Positions 34,937 to 43,851 of a stretch of DNA of 64,000 bases are shown here, in pieces; within the stretch, counting starts at the first letter, position 1, and each line of letters starts with the position of its first letter. The notes under the pieces were generated by a model that saw nothing but the letters and a program-made list of their open reading frames with translations, made no database searches and was not told the DNA's origin. A program made the translations under genes and the position numbers. Source of the stretch: Pseudomonas crudilactis (GTDB lineage: Bacteria; Pseudomonadota; Gammaproteobacteria; Pseudomonadales; Pseudomonadaceae); contig NZ_WXVV01000008.1 of NCBI RefSeq assembly GCF_013433315.1, forward strand, positions 62,001 through 126,000, given 5' to 3'.

Positions 34937-36256
34937 TCAGTTCAGTTGCAGGGTTTCGTTGAACTGACTGATCGCATCCACCACATGCCTTGAGCCCTGC
35001 TGAATCTCCAGAATCACCTCCCCCGCCTCATTCGCCAGCTCCACTCCCAGTCCGGTGCGGCTCAGGCTTGATTGCATACTCGATACCGCACTCAGCGACA
35101 GGTCATGGTTCTTGCGCACCACATCGACAATTTCCAGGGTCGCCTGACTTGTCCTTGCCGCGAGGCTGCGCACTTCATCCGCAACAACCGCAAAACCGCG
35201 CCCATGTTCACCGGCTCGCGCCGCTTCAATCGCAGCATTAAGCGCCAGCAAATTGGTCTGATCGGCAATCCCGCGAATGGTCTGCACGATGGTGCCGATG
35301 ATGTCCGACTGTTTGCTCACCGCGTCAATACTCGCCGCCGCTTCATTGAGGTCGCGGGAAATGTCCTGAATGATCTGCACCGTTTGCTGCACGACCTGTG
35401 AGCCTTTTTGCGCGCAGGCGTCGTTTTGTACCGAGGTGCTGTGGGCCGATTCGGCGGCGTTCTGCAACGTGGTCATCTGATGGGTGATGTCGCTGGCGAA
35501 TTTCACCACCTTGTACAGGCGGCCCTTGGCGTCGAACAGTGGGTTGTACGACGCTTCCAGATAGACCATGTGCCCCGACTTGTTCTTGCGCTCGAAACGA
35601 TGCGAGTGATATTCGCCGCGATTGAGTGAGGCCCAGAATGCCTTGTATTGCGAGGATTCCGCTTCGCTGCGATGGCAGAACATGCTGTGGTGATGCCCGA
35701 CGATTTCGTTGAGCGAGTACTGCATGGTCTTCAGAAAGTTGTCGTTGGCGGCGATGACATTGCCTTCCGGGGTGAACTCGATCACCGCCATCGAGCGGCT
35801 GATCGCGGCCAGCATGCTTTCTTCTTCATGTTCCTTGTTGATCCGCGCGGTAATGTCCGCCGCCACTTTGATCACGCTTTGAACTTGCTTGTCCGGGCCA
35901 TACACCGGCATGTAACTGGCTTCGAGCCAGACTTCCCTGCCGGCCTTGTTCAAGCGCAGAAAAGTGCCGCTGATCGGCTCACCGCGAGCCAGATCACGCC
36001 ACAACTTGGCGTACTCCTCGCTGCGATAGAAAGCCTCTTCACAAAACACCCGGTGATGTTTGCCGCGCACTTCATCGGCGCTGTAGCCCATGGTCTTGCA
36101 GAAATTTTCATTGGCATCCAGGACGATGCCCTCAGGGGTGAACTCGATCATTGCCATTGAACGGCTGATCGCTTCCAGCTTAGCGTTGGCCTCGGTCAAG
36201 GCGCAGCTGAATCGCTCGATCTGCTGCAGGTCAGCCTTGTGATGTAGGTTGAACAT
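34937..36256 (-). CDS. Soluble PAS-PAS methyl-accepting chemotaxis protein, second copy
   Basis: A 439-residue transducer with no membrane segments: PAS 1 about 23-135, PAS 2 about 145-255, and a short signalling domain with [19 protein letters not shown]. It has exactly the same length as the protein at 5267-6586 and a common architecture (MAVIEF..dG and [18 protein letters not shown] segments in both). It is BdlA-like, so a role in biofilm dispersal or energy/redox taxis is plausible but inferred. No CheR docking tail is present. The leader upstream is unusually rich in GGA motifs. Confidence 0.88.
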   Translation of the reverse strand: MFNLHHKADLQQIERFSCALTEANAKLEAISRSMAMIEFTPEGIVLDANENFCKTMGYSADEVRGKHHRVFCEEAFYRSEEYAKLWRDLARGEPISGTFLRLNKAGREVWLEASYMPVYGPDKQVQSVIKVAADITARINKEHEEESMLAAISRSMAVIEFTPEGNVIAANDNFLKTMQYSLNEIVGHHHSMFCHRSEAESSQYKAFWASLNRGEYHSHRFERKNKSGHMVYLEASYNPLFDAKGRLYKVVKFASDITHQMTTLQNAAESAHSTSVQNDACAQKGSQVVQQTVQIIQDISRDLNEAAASIDAVSKQSDIIGTIVQTIRGIADQTNLLALNAAIEAARAGEHGRGFAVVADEVRSLAARTSQATLEIVDVVRKNHDLSLSAVSSMQSSLSRTGLGVELANEAGEVILEIQQGSRHVVDAISQFNETLQLN

Positions 36257-36822
36257 GGTTGTATCACCTTCCGCGCGGACTTTTGATTTGATGAAAGTTC
36301 AGTTCTTTCACGATCCACCACTACGTTCCACAGAACAGGCACACGCATTCCTCCACGGGAGGAAGTTGTCAGGTGATAAATGATGATCAATCGGAGAGTC
36401 CATGCAGCGACGCTCTAATCAAGACATCCTTCTCTTGATAGCCCGCACGCGGGCCAGCCCTAACGCGTTGAAGAACTTCCATGTAAGCGACGCTCCTTGT
36501 TGGTTCAGTGTCGGTGCCTTGGGTTGCGCACTCTGGCAGCATGAATTCACGGACCAACCCTGCGTTTCAGCCACGTTTTGACATGACGGTCGACATAGTT
36601 AGTTACGAGAAGCATAGCCAGCGGCAAGCCTTGCGCAAGGCCACTAGTCGGCCAGTATCTGGCACTTTTTGCACAAGAAACGGTTCAGCGCGGGGAGAAT
36701 TGTTGCCGGAGCGGGCGCTTTCGCGAGCAGGCTCGCTCCCACAGGAGAAACGCATTGCAATGTGGGAGCGAGCCTGCTCGCGAAGGCGCCATGAGAAGCA
36801 CTACAAAAACAACAGAAATGAC
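36257..36822. other. Long intergenic region upstream of the second chemoreceptor
   Basis: No gene is supported here. On the minus strand the 240 bases before the chemoreceptor hold about nine GGA motifs and two direct repeats of GAGCGTCGCT...CATGGA (36401-36417 and 36478-36495). This could be a long regulated leader. The right end (36714-36790) is a REPIN. Confidence 0.5.
36714..36790. repeat. REPIN, GTGGGAGCGAGC type, short spacer
   Basis: GGCGCTTTCGCGAGCAGGCT and its inverted copy ending GCGAAGGCGCC are separated by about 20 bases. It lies just downstream of the betaine-type binding-protein gene. Confidence 0.86.
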
Positions 36823-37836
36823 TTACAGACTTCCGCTCACCTTGGTCGCCACCTCAGCTGGCACCCAAGGCTTCCAGACCTGCGGCTGATCACGCAAAAA
36901 CGCCTGCGCCACCACTCTCGGCTGCAAACGTTTTTCACTCATCCCCGCCAAAGTCTGGTTCAGCAGATCAATCGGCAAATCGACCTTTTCAAAGAATGTC
37001 ACCAGCTCCGGATACTGCGTCTTGAACGGCGCTGACACGCCAATCGCCAGGCTCGCCGGCATCGACCGGGTGCCTTTTGGATTCGGGTTGTTGGCATCGG
37101 CCAAAGTCTTCCAGGCCTCGGCATCGAACGGCGGTTCTTCCAGTTTCACCAGTTTGAATCGCCCCAGCAGCGGCGTCGGTGACCAGTAGTAGAACAGCAC
37201 CGGTTTACCGCGTTTGATCGACGATGCCACCTCGGCATCCAGTGCAGCGCCGGAACCGGTGCGGAAATTCACGAAGCTGTCGTTCAGCGCATAGGCCTTG
37301 AGCTTCTGGCTGTTGACGATCTCCGAAGTCCAACCGGTCGGGCTGTTGAGGAAACGCCCGCGAGACGGATCTTCCGGGTCGCGGAACACGTCTTTGTAGC
37401 GCGGCAGATCGGCCACCGATTTCAACTCTGGTGCCAAGGCTTTGATGCCGCGCTCGGGGTCGCCCTTGATCACATATTCCGGCACCCACCAGCCTTCGGT
37501 GGCCCCTTTGACCGTGTCGCCCAAACCGAACACCTTGCCCTCGGCGGCCGCCTTGACCCACGCCGGACTGCGCCCGGCCCATTCCTCGCCGATCACCTGA
37601 ATATCGTTTTTCGCCAGCGCCGCTTCCAGGCTGACCGTGCTGCCGGGCAACGTGTCGGTCGGGTTGCCGTAGCCTTTTTCAACGATCAGGCGCAGCACTT
37701 CGGTGATGAAACTGCCGCTTTCCCAAGTGATGTCGCCGAAGTGGATCGGCGCGGTTTTTTCCGTCGCCGAAACAGCGCCGACACTCAGGCTCAACGCCAG
37801 CAGCGACGTGCCGAGCAGGGTTTTGATCGATCTCAT
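36823..37836 (-). CDS. Glycine-betaine-type ABC transporter substrate-binding protein (OpuAC/ProX family)
   Basis: About 337 residues with a signal peptide (1-24, ending in VSA). The OpuAC fold is shown by HFGDITWESGSFITEVLRLI, IGEEWAGRSPAWVKA, VLFYYWSPTPLLGRF and the SMPASLAIGVS segment, with several aromatic residues suited to a quaternary-ammonium ligand. The ATG at 37836 overlaps the stop of the ECF sigma gene (ATGA), so translation is coupled. No permease or ATPase gene is nearby, so the protein is an orphan binding subunit. Confidence 0.87.
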   Translation of the reverse strand: MRSIKTLLGTSLLALSLSVGAVSATEKTAPIHFGDITWESGSFITEVLRLIVEKGYGNPTDTLPGSTVSLEAALAKNDIQVIGEEWAGRSPAWVKAAAEGKVFGLGDTVKGATEGWWVPEYVIKGDPERGIKALAPELKSVADLPRYKDVFRDPEDPSRGRFLNSPTGWTSEIVNSQKLKAYALNDSFVNFRTGSGAALDAEVASSIKRGKPVLFYYWSPTPLLGRFKLVKLEEPPFDAEAWKTLADANNPNPKGTRSMPASLAIGVSAPFKTQYPELVTFFEKVDLPIDLLNQTLAGMSEKRLQPRVVAQAFLRDQPQVWKPWVPAEVATKVSGSL

Positions 37837-38360
37837 GCGGACCTCTTGTCTTGCAGGGATTGGTTGGCGCTGTGGCGATCGCACAGCGCTTGGGAACGGT
37901 TCATGTACTCGCTGACCGAACGCTGGGAGATGCCCAGTTCGACAGCGATTTGCGGGTAGGTCAGGCCGTCGATGCGGGCGAGCAGAAACGTCGTGCGGAC
38001 CTTGTCGGGCAAGCGTTGCAAGCTGTGATCGAGGCGGTTGAGGGTTTGCGATAGGGTGACGAGATCTTCAGGCGAAACGGCGTAATCGACATCGAGTTGC
38101 TGGCGATGACGACGCTCCAGATCACCGCGCCGCCAGCGTTGATAGAGCAGGCGCTGGGCGATGGTCGTCAGCAAGGCGCGGGGTTCGCGGATGGCCCTCA
38201 GCGACGGGGCTTCAAGCAATTGCGCGAAGGTTTCGGCGGCGATGTCTTCGCTGCCGGCCGCGTCGTGCAGATGACCGCGCAGGTAAGCACAGAGCCAGCG
38301 ATAGTGAGCGCGAAACAGATCGTCCACGGTGTTGCGATGGGAAAGCTCGGCGCCGGACAT
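37833..38360 (-). CDS. FecI-like ECF sigma factor
   Basis: A 175-residue ECF sigma factor. Region 2 (DLFRAHYRWLCAYLRGHLHD, then AEDIAAETFAQLL-like) and region 4 (LPDKVRTTFLLARIDGLTYPQIAVELGISQRSVSEYM) are clear and of the FecI subgroup. No FecR-type anti-sigma gene or TonB-dependent receptor lies next to it. Instead its stop codon overlaps the start of the betaine-type binding-protein gene. It may respond to a signal sensed by another factor, or be autoregulated. Confidence 0.88.
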   Translation of the reverse strand: MSGAELSHRNTVDDLFRAHYRWLCAYLRGHLHDAAGSEDIAAETFAQLLEAPSLRAIREPRALLTTIAQRLLYQRWRRGDLERRHRQQLDVDYAVSPEDLVTLSQTLNRLDHSLQRLPDKVRTTFLLARIDGLTYPQIAVELGISQRSVSEYMNRSQALCDRHSANQSLQDKRSA

Positions 38361-38482
38361 AGGGGCTCCTGGTTAAGGCTCGCTGAATGTCCGGTGTTCC
38401 GGTGGCGCGATCGTAACAAGGCGCCTTATTCGTTAAAAATACTTAAAACGAATTTTTATATTCCATTTACAAATAAAAGATC

Positions 38483-38551
38483 AAAAGATCGCAGCCTTCG
38501 GCAGCTCCTACACCGATCCCCTGTAGGAGCTGCCGAAGGCTGCGATCTTTT
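38483..38551. repeat. Inverted repeat, GTAGGAGCTGCCGAAGG type
   Basis: AAAAGATCGCAGCCTTCGGC ... GCCGAAGGCTGCGATCTTTT, with arms in the opposite order to the copies at 23954 and 30875. The right arm reaches the stop of the PhnD-like gene. Confidence 0.87.
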
Positions 38552-39341
38552 AGCGCAAGCGGCCATAGCCAAGTTCTTCAGCCTCACGCTGATAGTCGAG
38601 CAGGATTTGATAATCGCGCTCACTGGCCGCAAACACCTCAGGCAATCCCAAGGTCTGTGCGACATCAGGGAGTTCGCGCAAGGTTTCATTCATTACCTGT
38701 CGGAGCTGCTCGATCAGCTCATCCGTGGCGCTGGCGACGGTAATGAACGGCAAGGTCGGGCTCAGGGCACTGCGCGCGACCACCCGCAAGGCACGGACGT
38801 CTTCCGGCGCATGTTGCGCCAGATAGGCGTAGGTGACGCTGTCGATGGCGGCCAGATCGGCGCGGTTTTCGCGCAGCCAGCGCAGGCTCTCGCGATGGCC
38901 GCCGCTGATGCCGACCGAGGCAAAGAATTGTCCGTCCTGATTCAGTGGCGCCAAGCGCTGGCGCAACAGGTTCATTCCGCTATTGGAGTCTTCGCTGTTG
39001 ATCACCCCGCGACTGTTGTGAAAGTCCGCCAGGGTTTTGCGTGGGTCGTCAACTCGGCTGAGGATCAGGCTGCAATGGTTGCCGGCGCTGGCGTCGGGGA
39101 GTTCGTAACGGGGGCGGCCGACGATGCGCACGTGTCCGCGCAATGCAGTCATCAGCGGGTAGCCGCAGGTTTGCGTGAGCAGCAGATCGGGGGATAACCA
39201 GAGTTCGGGTAGAGAAAGCTTTTGCGCATCAAGCCTCGACCGCCCCAAGCGTTCGAGAATGCGTGCAATCCAGCGCTCATTCGCCGCGCGGATTGGCTCG
39301 GGGGCGATGTACATCAGGAGGTCGGTGTGGTGTTGGGTCAT
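38550..39341 (-). CDS. PhnD-like phosphate/phosphonate-type binding protein without signal peptide
   Basis: A 263-residue protein of the PhnD/SsuA/transferrin-like fold: LTQTCGYPLMTAL, RSRVDDPRKTLADFHNSRGVIN, SGGHRESLRWLRENRADLAAIDSVTYAYL and ALSPTLPFIT are typical. No signal peptide is present, so it may be a cytoplasmic or secreted-by-other-route ligand binder, or an ancestral transport protein with a new role. The ATG at 39341 is chosen; 39347 is equally possible. Confidence 0.82.
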   Translation of the reverse strand: MTQHHTDLLMYIAPEPIRAANERWIARILERLGRSRLDAQKLSLPELWLSPDLLLTQTCGYPLMTALRGHVRIVGRPRYELPDASAGNHCSLILSRVDDPRKTLADFHNSRGVINSEDSNSGMNLLRQRLAPLNQDGQFFASVGISGGHRESLRWLRENRADLAAIDSVTYAYLAQHAPEDVRALRVVARSALSPTLPFITVASATDELIEQLRQVMNETLRELPDVAQTLGLPEVFAASERDYQILLDYQREAEELGYGRLR

Positions 39342-39370
39342 ACACATTTTTCCCGAGTTACAAATAGCCA

Positions 39371-39462
39371 ATGTGGGAGCGAGCTTGCTCGCGAAAGCGG
39401 TGAGTCATTCAAAACATTTTGGACTGATAAGCCGCATTCGCGAGCAAGCTCGCTCCCACAGG
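39371..39462. repeat. REPIN, GTGGGAGCGAGC type
   Basis: Inverted REP pair between the desaturase stop and the PhnD-like start. Confidence 0.87.
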
Positions 39463-39481
39463 GGGCGGTAGTGTTCTCGGG

Positions 39482-40423
39482 TTAGTGGTAAGGATGCACG
39501 GGACTGTCGATCGGCTTGAAGCCATTGCGCCGCCAGAACTCGCCATACCCCTGAACGAGAAACCCGCCACTGCGCGCGATCCATTGCTCGCGATGCATCC
39601 GGTAAACCTTCGGCAAGTCGTACCACGCCAGCTTGGGCAAATCGTGATGCACCAGATGAAAATTGAGATTCAGGAACAACCAGCGCCAAGGCCAACCGGC
39701 CTCATTGAGCACTGTGCGCTGTTCCGGTTGCGCATGTGGGCGATGTTCATAATAGGAGCGGATCATCGCGATCGACAGCGCCGGCACACTGATCAGCAGC
39801 AGGTAATGCCAGACGGGCAGCGCGCTGAAACGGGCGATGAACCACAGCATCAATAACGTGAACAGCCCGTGGGTCAGCCACATCGACCAGGCCGGGCGCT
39901 CACCATTCTTCAGCCGCAGCCACTCTTCTTGGGCCAGTGCCATCAGCGCCAGCGGTGCGCCGAGCACGAAACGCCCGAGCACGGTTTTGTTCAGCCAGTG
40001 CAGGCTCCGTTCGAACAGAGAACTGCCCTGCCAGCCAGCGCGGCTCAGGTAACGGCTTTCCGGATCGAGCCCGGGTACGGTCAGATCCTCATCGCGGTGA
40101 TGCAGCAAATGGCTGTCGCGATACAGCGTGTACGGATACCACACGGCAAAGGGCGCGTAGCCAAGTATCTTGTTGAGGCGCACCCAGCGCGTCGGATGCC
40201 CGTGCAGCAACTCGTGCTGCACCGACAGCCACAACACCACCAGCGGAATCAGCAACAGCGTGCTCAAGGCACGGCCCAGCCAGTGACTGTTGAGCACAAT
40301 GGCAAACCAGCCTGCATAGACGCCGATCAGCAACAGCCAGGTCGGCCATTCGGTGCGGGCAGTAAAGCGTTGGCGCAGGGTTTCTATCTGCTGACGATGG
40401 GCGGCGTCGAAGTAATGAGGCAT
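39482..40423 (-). CDS. Membrane fatty acid desaturase family protein
   Basis: A 313-residue protein with four or more membrane helices and three histidine boxes of the membrane di-iron desaturase family: HELLHG, HLLHHRDED and NFHLVHHDLP. It probably desaturates or hydroxylates a lipid chain in the inner membrane; the substrate is unknown. The ATG at 40423 is preferred to a TTG four codons upstream. Confidence 0.86.
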   Translation of the reverse strand: MPHYFDAAHRQQIETLRQRFTARTEWPTWLLLIGVYAGWFAIVLNSHWLGRALSTLLLIPLVVLWLSVQHELLHGHPTRWVRLNKILGYAPFAVWYPYTLYRDSHLLHHRDEDLTVPGLDPESRYLSRAGWQGSSLFERSLHWLNKTVLGRFVLGAPLALMALAQEEWLRLKNGERPAWSMWLTHGLFTLLMLWFIARFSALPVWHYLLLISVPALSIAMIRSYYEHRPHAQPEQRTVLNEAGWPWRWLFLNLNFHLVHHDLPKLAWYDLPKVYRMHREQWIARSGGFLVQGYGEFWRRNGFKPIDSPVHPYH

Positions 40424-40501
40424 GGCGTTGCTCAAACGGGAGTCTTGCCCTTCTGTGCAACGACGATGCTGGATCTTGCAGATTATTTTCAGGTCAAGGC
40501 A

Positions 40502-40522
40502 GGAGCCCGAGAACCGGGCTCC
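40502..40522 (-). terminator. GC-rich hairpin upstream of the desaturase gene
   Basis: GGAGCCCG, a short loop and CGGGCTCC form a strong stem just beyond the stop of the small Lys-rich gene. No long T-run follows. Confidence 0.4.
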
Positions 40523-40534
40523 GGAAAGGCGTGA

Positions 40535-40645
40535 TCAATGACCGAAGATGTCGACTTTCTTGGCTTTCTTCTCTGCGCGTTTTTCAATCGCAGTCTTGGC
40601 CGGTTTCTTCTTCGCGGCTTTCTTTGAATCCATACCTTTGGACAT
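40535..40645 (-). CDS. Small Lys/Ala-rich protein, 36 residues
   Basis: A 36-residue frame beginning MSKGMDSKKAAKKKPAKT, ending KKVDIFGH, with about 13 lysines. A GTGGAG ribosome site lies 8 bases upstream of the ATG at 40645. The length and composition resemble short basic proteins found widely in Pseudomonas, possibly nucleic-acid binding. It is divergent from a GNAT gene. Confidence 0.65.
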   Translation of the reverse strand: MSKGMDSKKAAKKKPAKTAIEKRAEKKAKKVDIFGH

Positions 40646-40747
40646 GATGCGTACTCCACTCACAGGGGATGTGAGGTCAGGTATACACCTATCCAGAGCC
40701 GTGCGTTCTTTTATAATCGCCGCTTTGCCCACCGACAGTCCGAACCC

Positions 40748-41164
40748 ATGCCTGACACCCATTACACCTTGCTCGACGAGTCGTTATGGCCGTTGATGAA
40801 CAAGTTCTACCGCAGCCACCAGTCCTCGATGAAAGCGGTTCGCGATGCGCAATTGTGGGTCGCGCGGCGGGGAGAGATTGTTGCCGCGCTGTGCTTGCGG
40901 CCGGTGTCTGGCGGGCACTGGTTGACCGGGCTGTTTGTGGAGCCGGGGTGTCGCGAACAGGGCGTTGCCGCGCAGTTGATCGCCACGGCGGTGCAGGATC
41001 TGAGCGAGCCGGTGTGGCTCTTCTGTCATCCGGATTTGCGTGAGTTTTATGAGCGACGCGGGTTCACCTTCGACCCGGCGCTGCCCCAGGCGATGGCGGA
41101 GCGATTGAGCCGGTATGCGCGGAGCAAGCCGATGATTGCGATGGAGCTGAGACCCTCCGCCTAA
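40748..41164 (+). CDS. GNAT family N-acetyltransferase
   Basis: A 138-residue GNAT-like protein with the cofactor loop LFVEPGCREQGVAAQLI and the late REFYERRGF motif. The N-terminal part (LWPLMNKFYRSHQSSMKAVRDAQLWVARRGE) is the usual GNAT opening for this subgroup. The substrate is unknown. It is divergent from the Lys-rich gene and followed by a REPIN. Confidence 0.85.
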   Translation: MPDTHYTLLDESLWPLMNKFYRSHQSSMKAVRDAQLWVARRGEIVAALCLRPVSGGHWLTGLFVEPGCREQGVAAQLIATAVQDLSEPVWLFCHPDLREFYERRGFTFDPALPQAMAERLSRYARSKPMIAMELRPSA

Positions 41165-41171
41165 TACAAAA

Positions 41172-41267
41172 CCCTGTAGGAGTGAGCCTGCTCGCGATAG
41201 CGGTGTGTCAGTCACCGAAAATGTCACTGACAGACCGCTATCGCGAGCAGGCTCACTCCTACAGGGG
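41172..41267. repeat. REPIN, GTAGGAGTGAGCCTGCTCGCGAT type
   Basis: CCCTGTAGGAGTGAGCCTGC and the inverted arm ending CACTCCTACAGGGG, separated by a shorter GTCAGTCA-based inner inverted repeat. It lies between the convergent GNAT and def genes. Confidence 0.88.
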
Positions 41268-41287
41268 AATTGTGGTGTTCTCGGGGA

Positions 41288-41827
41288 TCAGTCGTCAGCG
41301 GTGGGATCGAGATCCGGGAACATCACTTCGGTAAAACCGAACTTGCTGAAATCGGTAATGCGCGACGGGTACAACCGGCCGATCAGGTGATCGCATTCGT
41401 GCTGCACAACCCGTGCGTGGAAACCTGATGCTACGCGCACAATCGGCTCACCCTTCGGATCAAACCCTTCGTAACGAATCTGCTGATAACGATCCACCGC
41501 ACCGCGCAAACCCGGCACCGACAGACAGCCTTCAAAGCCCTCTTCCGTCAGCGGACTCAACGGTGTGATCAGCGGATTGATCAGGATCGTCTGCGGCACC
41601 GCTTCAGCGTCCGGGTAACGTTCGCTGTGTTCGAAACCAAAGATCACCAGTTGCAAGTCGACGCCGATCTGCGGCGCAGCCAGGCCGACGCCACCGACGC
41701 TTTCCATGGTCTGGAACATGTCGTCGATCAGTTGCCACAGCTCAGGGCTGTCGAACATCTCGGCCGGTACTGGCGGGGCAATACGCAGCAGGCGCTCGTC
41801 GCCCATTTTCAGAATTTCACGGATCAT
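41288..41827 (-). CDS. def: Peptide deformylase
   Basis: A 179-residue deformylase with all three signatures: [18 protein letters not shown] (metal-binding Cys) and QHECDHLIG (two His ligands and the catalytic Glu). It removes the formyl group from nascent proteins. It does not sit in the usual def-fmt operon here, so it is likely a second, accessory copy in this genome. Its ATG is 2 bases after the stop of the YihY gene, so the two form an operon. Confidence 0.93.
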   Translation of the reverse strand: MIREILKMGDERLLRIAPPVPAEMFDSPELWQLIDDMFQTMESVGGVGLAAPQIGVDLQLVIFGFEHSERYPDAEAVPQTILINPLITPLSPLTEEGFEGCLSVPGLRGAVDRYQQIRYEGFDPKGEPIVRVASGFHARVVQHECDHLIGRLYPSRITDFSKFGFTEVMFPDLDPTADD

Positions 41828-41829
41828 GA

Positions 41830-42780
41830 TCAGACTTCGTCAGTGTCCGGCTTGAGCGAATGATCGCGGCCCAGGCCCGAGACGTGTTGTTTGGGATGTT
41901 CATCGAGTTCGCCGGGGACTTTCTCACCCGCGTCCTTGCCCTCGCTGGACATGTGCTCGATCACCGCGTTCATCTCGGCGCCGAGCAACAGCACCGCAGC
42001 GGAAATGTAGAAGTACAGCAACAGCACAATGATCGCCCCGATGCTGCCATACATCGCGTTGTAGTTGGCGAAGGTTTTCACGTAGAAGGCGAAACCCAGC
42101 GAGGCGATGATCCACACCACTACCGCCAATACCGAGCCGGGTGTGATGAAGCGGAATTCCTGTTTGACGTCGGGCATGACGTAGTAAATCAGGGCGACGG
42201 CGACCATCATCAAAATCACGATCACCGGCCAGCGCGCGATGGTCCACACGGTGACGATGAAGTCTTCCAGCCCGACCTGCGCGGCGATCCAGCCCATCAC
42301 CTGCGGCCCGAGCACCATCAGCGCGGCGGCCACCAGCAGCATCCCGGCAATGCCGACGGTGTAGAAAATCGACAACGGGAAGCGCTTCCAGACCGGTCGG
42401 CCTTCGACCACGTCGTACGCCGCGTTCATCGCACTCATCATCAAGCGCACACCGGCGGAAGCGGTGTAGAGGGCGATCACGATACCGACTGAAAGCAGGC
42501 CACCCTTGGACTGCTGCAACTGGTCGATCACCGGATTGACCTGTTCCAGTGCCTGCGGCGGCAGGACCAGTTCCGATTGCAGGCGCAGCCAGGAGAAGAA
42601 GTCCGGCAAGTGCAGGAAACCGATCAAGGCAATCAGAAACAGAATGAACGGGAACAGCGAAAACAGCATCTGGTAGGCCAGTGCCGAGGCGTAGGTCGAC
42701 ATTTCGTCGTCGACGAATTCAGTGACCGTGCGCATCATCACCCGATGCAGGGGCAGACCTTTCATGTCTGGAAATATCAT
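41830..42780 (-). CDS. YihY/BrkB family inner-membrane protein
   Basis: A 316-residue protein with six or so membrane helices: [21 protein letters not shown], a [26 protein letters not shown] segment and the [19 protein letters not shown] region. This is the YihY/virulence factor BrkB family, sometimes annotated as a ribonuclease, whose role is still unclear. The last 40 residues are hydrophilic. It is the first gene of an operon with def. Confidence 0.88.
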   Translation of the reverse strand: MIFPDMKGLPLHRVMMRTVTEFVDDEMSTYASALAYQMLFSLFPFILFLIALIGFLHLPDFFSWLRLQSELVLPPQALEQVNPVIDQLQQSKGGLLSVGIVIALYTASAGVRLMMSAMNAAYDVVEGRPVWKRFPLSIFYTVGIAGMLLVAAALMVLGPQVMGWIAAQVGLEDFIVTVWTIARWPVIVILMMVAVALIYYVMPDVKQEFRFITPGSVLAVVVWIIASLGFAFYVKTFANYNAMYGSIGAIIVLLLYFYISAAVLLLGAEMNAVIEHMSSEGKDAGEKVPGELDEHPKQHVSGLGRDHSLKPDTDEV

Positions 42781-42892
42781 TCGCGTCTCCTTTCGCCGCA
42801 GTACAGGTTGAAGTCGTGGCGACTCAGGGGCCGTTTTTTACATCAAGGTAGCCTGTTTGGCGAACCTTGCCGGGTGTCAGCAGGATTTCGAC

Positions 42893-42919
42893 ACAAAAAC
42901 GGCCATCCTTGGATGGCCG
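42893..42919 (-). terminator. Terminator of the csbD-like gene
   Basis: On the minus strand CGGCCATCC, a short loop and GGATGGCCG are followed by TTTTTGTGT. Confidence 0.75.
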
Positions 42920-42944
42920 CTCGTGTATTTCGTTCAAGGCTGGA

Positions 42945-43136
42945 TTACGCCTTGTCGACACCTTTTTTGACGGCGTCTTTGGCTTTGCCGACAGCTTGCT
43001 GGGCTTCGCCTTTTTTCTCTTGAATCTTGCCTTCGGCCTGCAGCTTGGTGTTGTCGGTGGCTTTGCCGACGCCTTGCTTGACGTTGCCGACCGCTTCGTT
43101 GGCCATGCCTTTTACTTTATCGCCTGTGCTACTCAT
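42945..43136 (-). CDS. CsbD family stress-response protein
   Basis: A 63-residue hydrophilic, Lys/Gly/Ala-rich protein. The CsbD pattern is GDKVKGMANEAVGNVKQGVGKATDN followed by KLQAEGKIQEKKGEAQQAVG. CsbD-like proteins are induced by general stress; the molecular role is unknown. It has a good GGAGAA ribosome site and its own terminator. Confidence 0.9.
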   Translation of the reverse strand: MSSTGDKVKGMANEAVGNVKQGVGKATDNTKLQAEGKIQEKKGEAQQAVGKAKDAVKKGVDKA

Positions 43137-43333
43137 GGTGTTTCTCCTTGGTGCATTAAGGGGGAAAAGTCAGTACGTAATGATTGACTGGCCGGGTTTG
43201 CGCCAAGTTTCATTTATTTTCGGAGGTTCATTTCGTCGCGACGAGCAGGTTGGGCTTTATGTTTGCGTGCGTAGCCCCGAGAATGCGCAACATATGGGCG
43301 CCAAGCGCCAGGAACCGATCCCGCAGGAATGTT

Positions 43334-43711
43334 ATGAAACTCGATAAAACGCAGGCCATCGCCCGACGCAACAAGGAACTGGGCGGTGCCGTGCTCGGCA
43401 CCAACAACTGCCACTTCGCCGAACTGAACCGTAACCGCAACATCTGGTGGTTCGACCTGCCGGTGTCGCGCCTGGCCATCGGTCAGTACGAGTGGATTCA
43501 CCTGCTGATGCACACCCCGGCCACCGGCGAACTGCTGCACCTGAAAGTGCCGACGGTGTTTTTGCGTGAAAAGCTCGAAGGGCTGGTGATTCGCAATGAA
43601 GGCAAGCGTAAAGCCGCGTTGAGCCTGGAATTGAGTGCGGACAAGGACTCGTATCTGCAGGACATGCGTCCGGCGGGAACTAACGTGAATTTCGCGCCGT
43701 TCCGTCAGTAG
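43334..43711 (+). CDS. Conserved hypothetical protein
   Basis: A 125-residue soluble protein that I do not recognise. It has an N-terminal helix, a WWFDLPVSRLAIGQYEWIHLLMH segment with many aromatics, and a basic EGLVIRNEGKRKAALSLELSADKDSY region. No signal peptide. The ATG at 43334 has GCAGGAAT upstream; an in-frame start at 43184 would add a poor sequence. It is divergent from csbD and followed by a short GC hairpin repeat. Confidence 0.72.
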   Translation: MKLDKTQAIARRNKELGGAVLGTNNCHFAELNRNRNIWWFDLPVSRLAIGQYEWIHLLMHTPATGELLHLKVPTVFLREKLEGLVIRNEGKRKAALSLELSADKDSYLQDMRPAGTNVNFAPFRQ

Positions 43712-43729
43712 GATTTGTGCAGCCCCCTG

Positions 43730-43777
43730 CCCCTCACCCTAGCCCTCTCCTTCGGGAGAGGGCTGGGGTGAGGGGCT
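43730..43777. repeat. Short hairpin form of the CCCTCACCC repeat
   Basis: The terminal arms of the MITE-like repeat (CCCCTCACCCTAGCCCTCTC and its inverse) meet directly around a TTCG-type loop, without the central segment. It could fold as a terminator between the convergent genes. Confidence 0.8.
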
Positions 43778-43819
43778 GGTTTAACCGAACAACAGATATC
43801 TCAAACCCTGCTGCACCAA

Positions 43820-43842
43820 CAAAAAGCCCCGCATCTGCGGGG
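43820..43842 (-). terminator. Terminator of fadD1
   Basis: On the minus strand AGCCCCGCA, a short loop and TGCGGGGCT are followed by TTTTGTTGG, about 10 bases after the fadD1 stop. Confidence 0.7.
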
Positions 43843-43851
43843 CTTGGTGTT

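Noticed and set aside
36478..36495. GacA upstream-site (TGTAAG) and a possible Rsm RNA gene
   Set aside because: Only one half of the TGTAAG-N6-CTTACA palindrome is present and no terminator follows a short RNA-sized unit.
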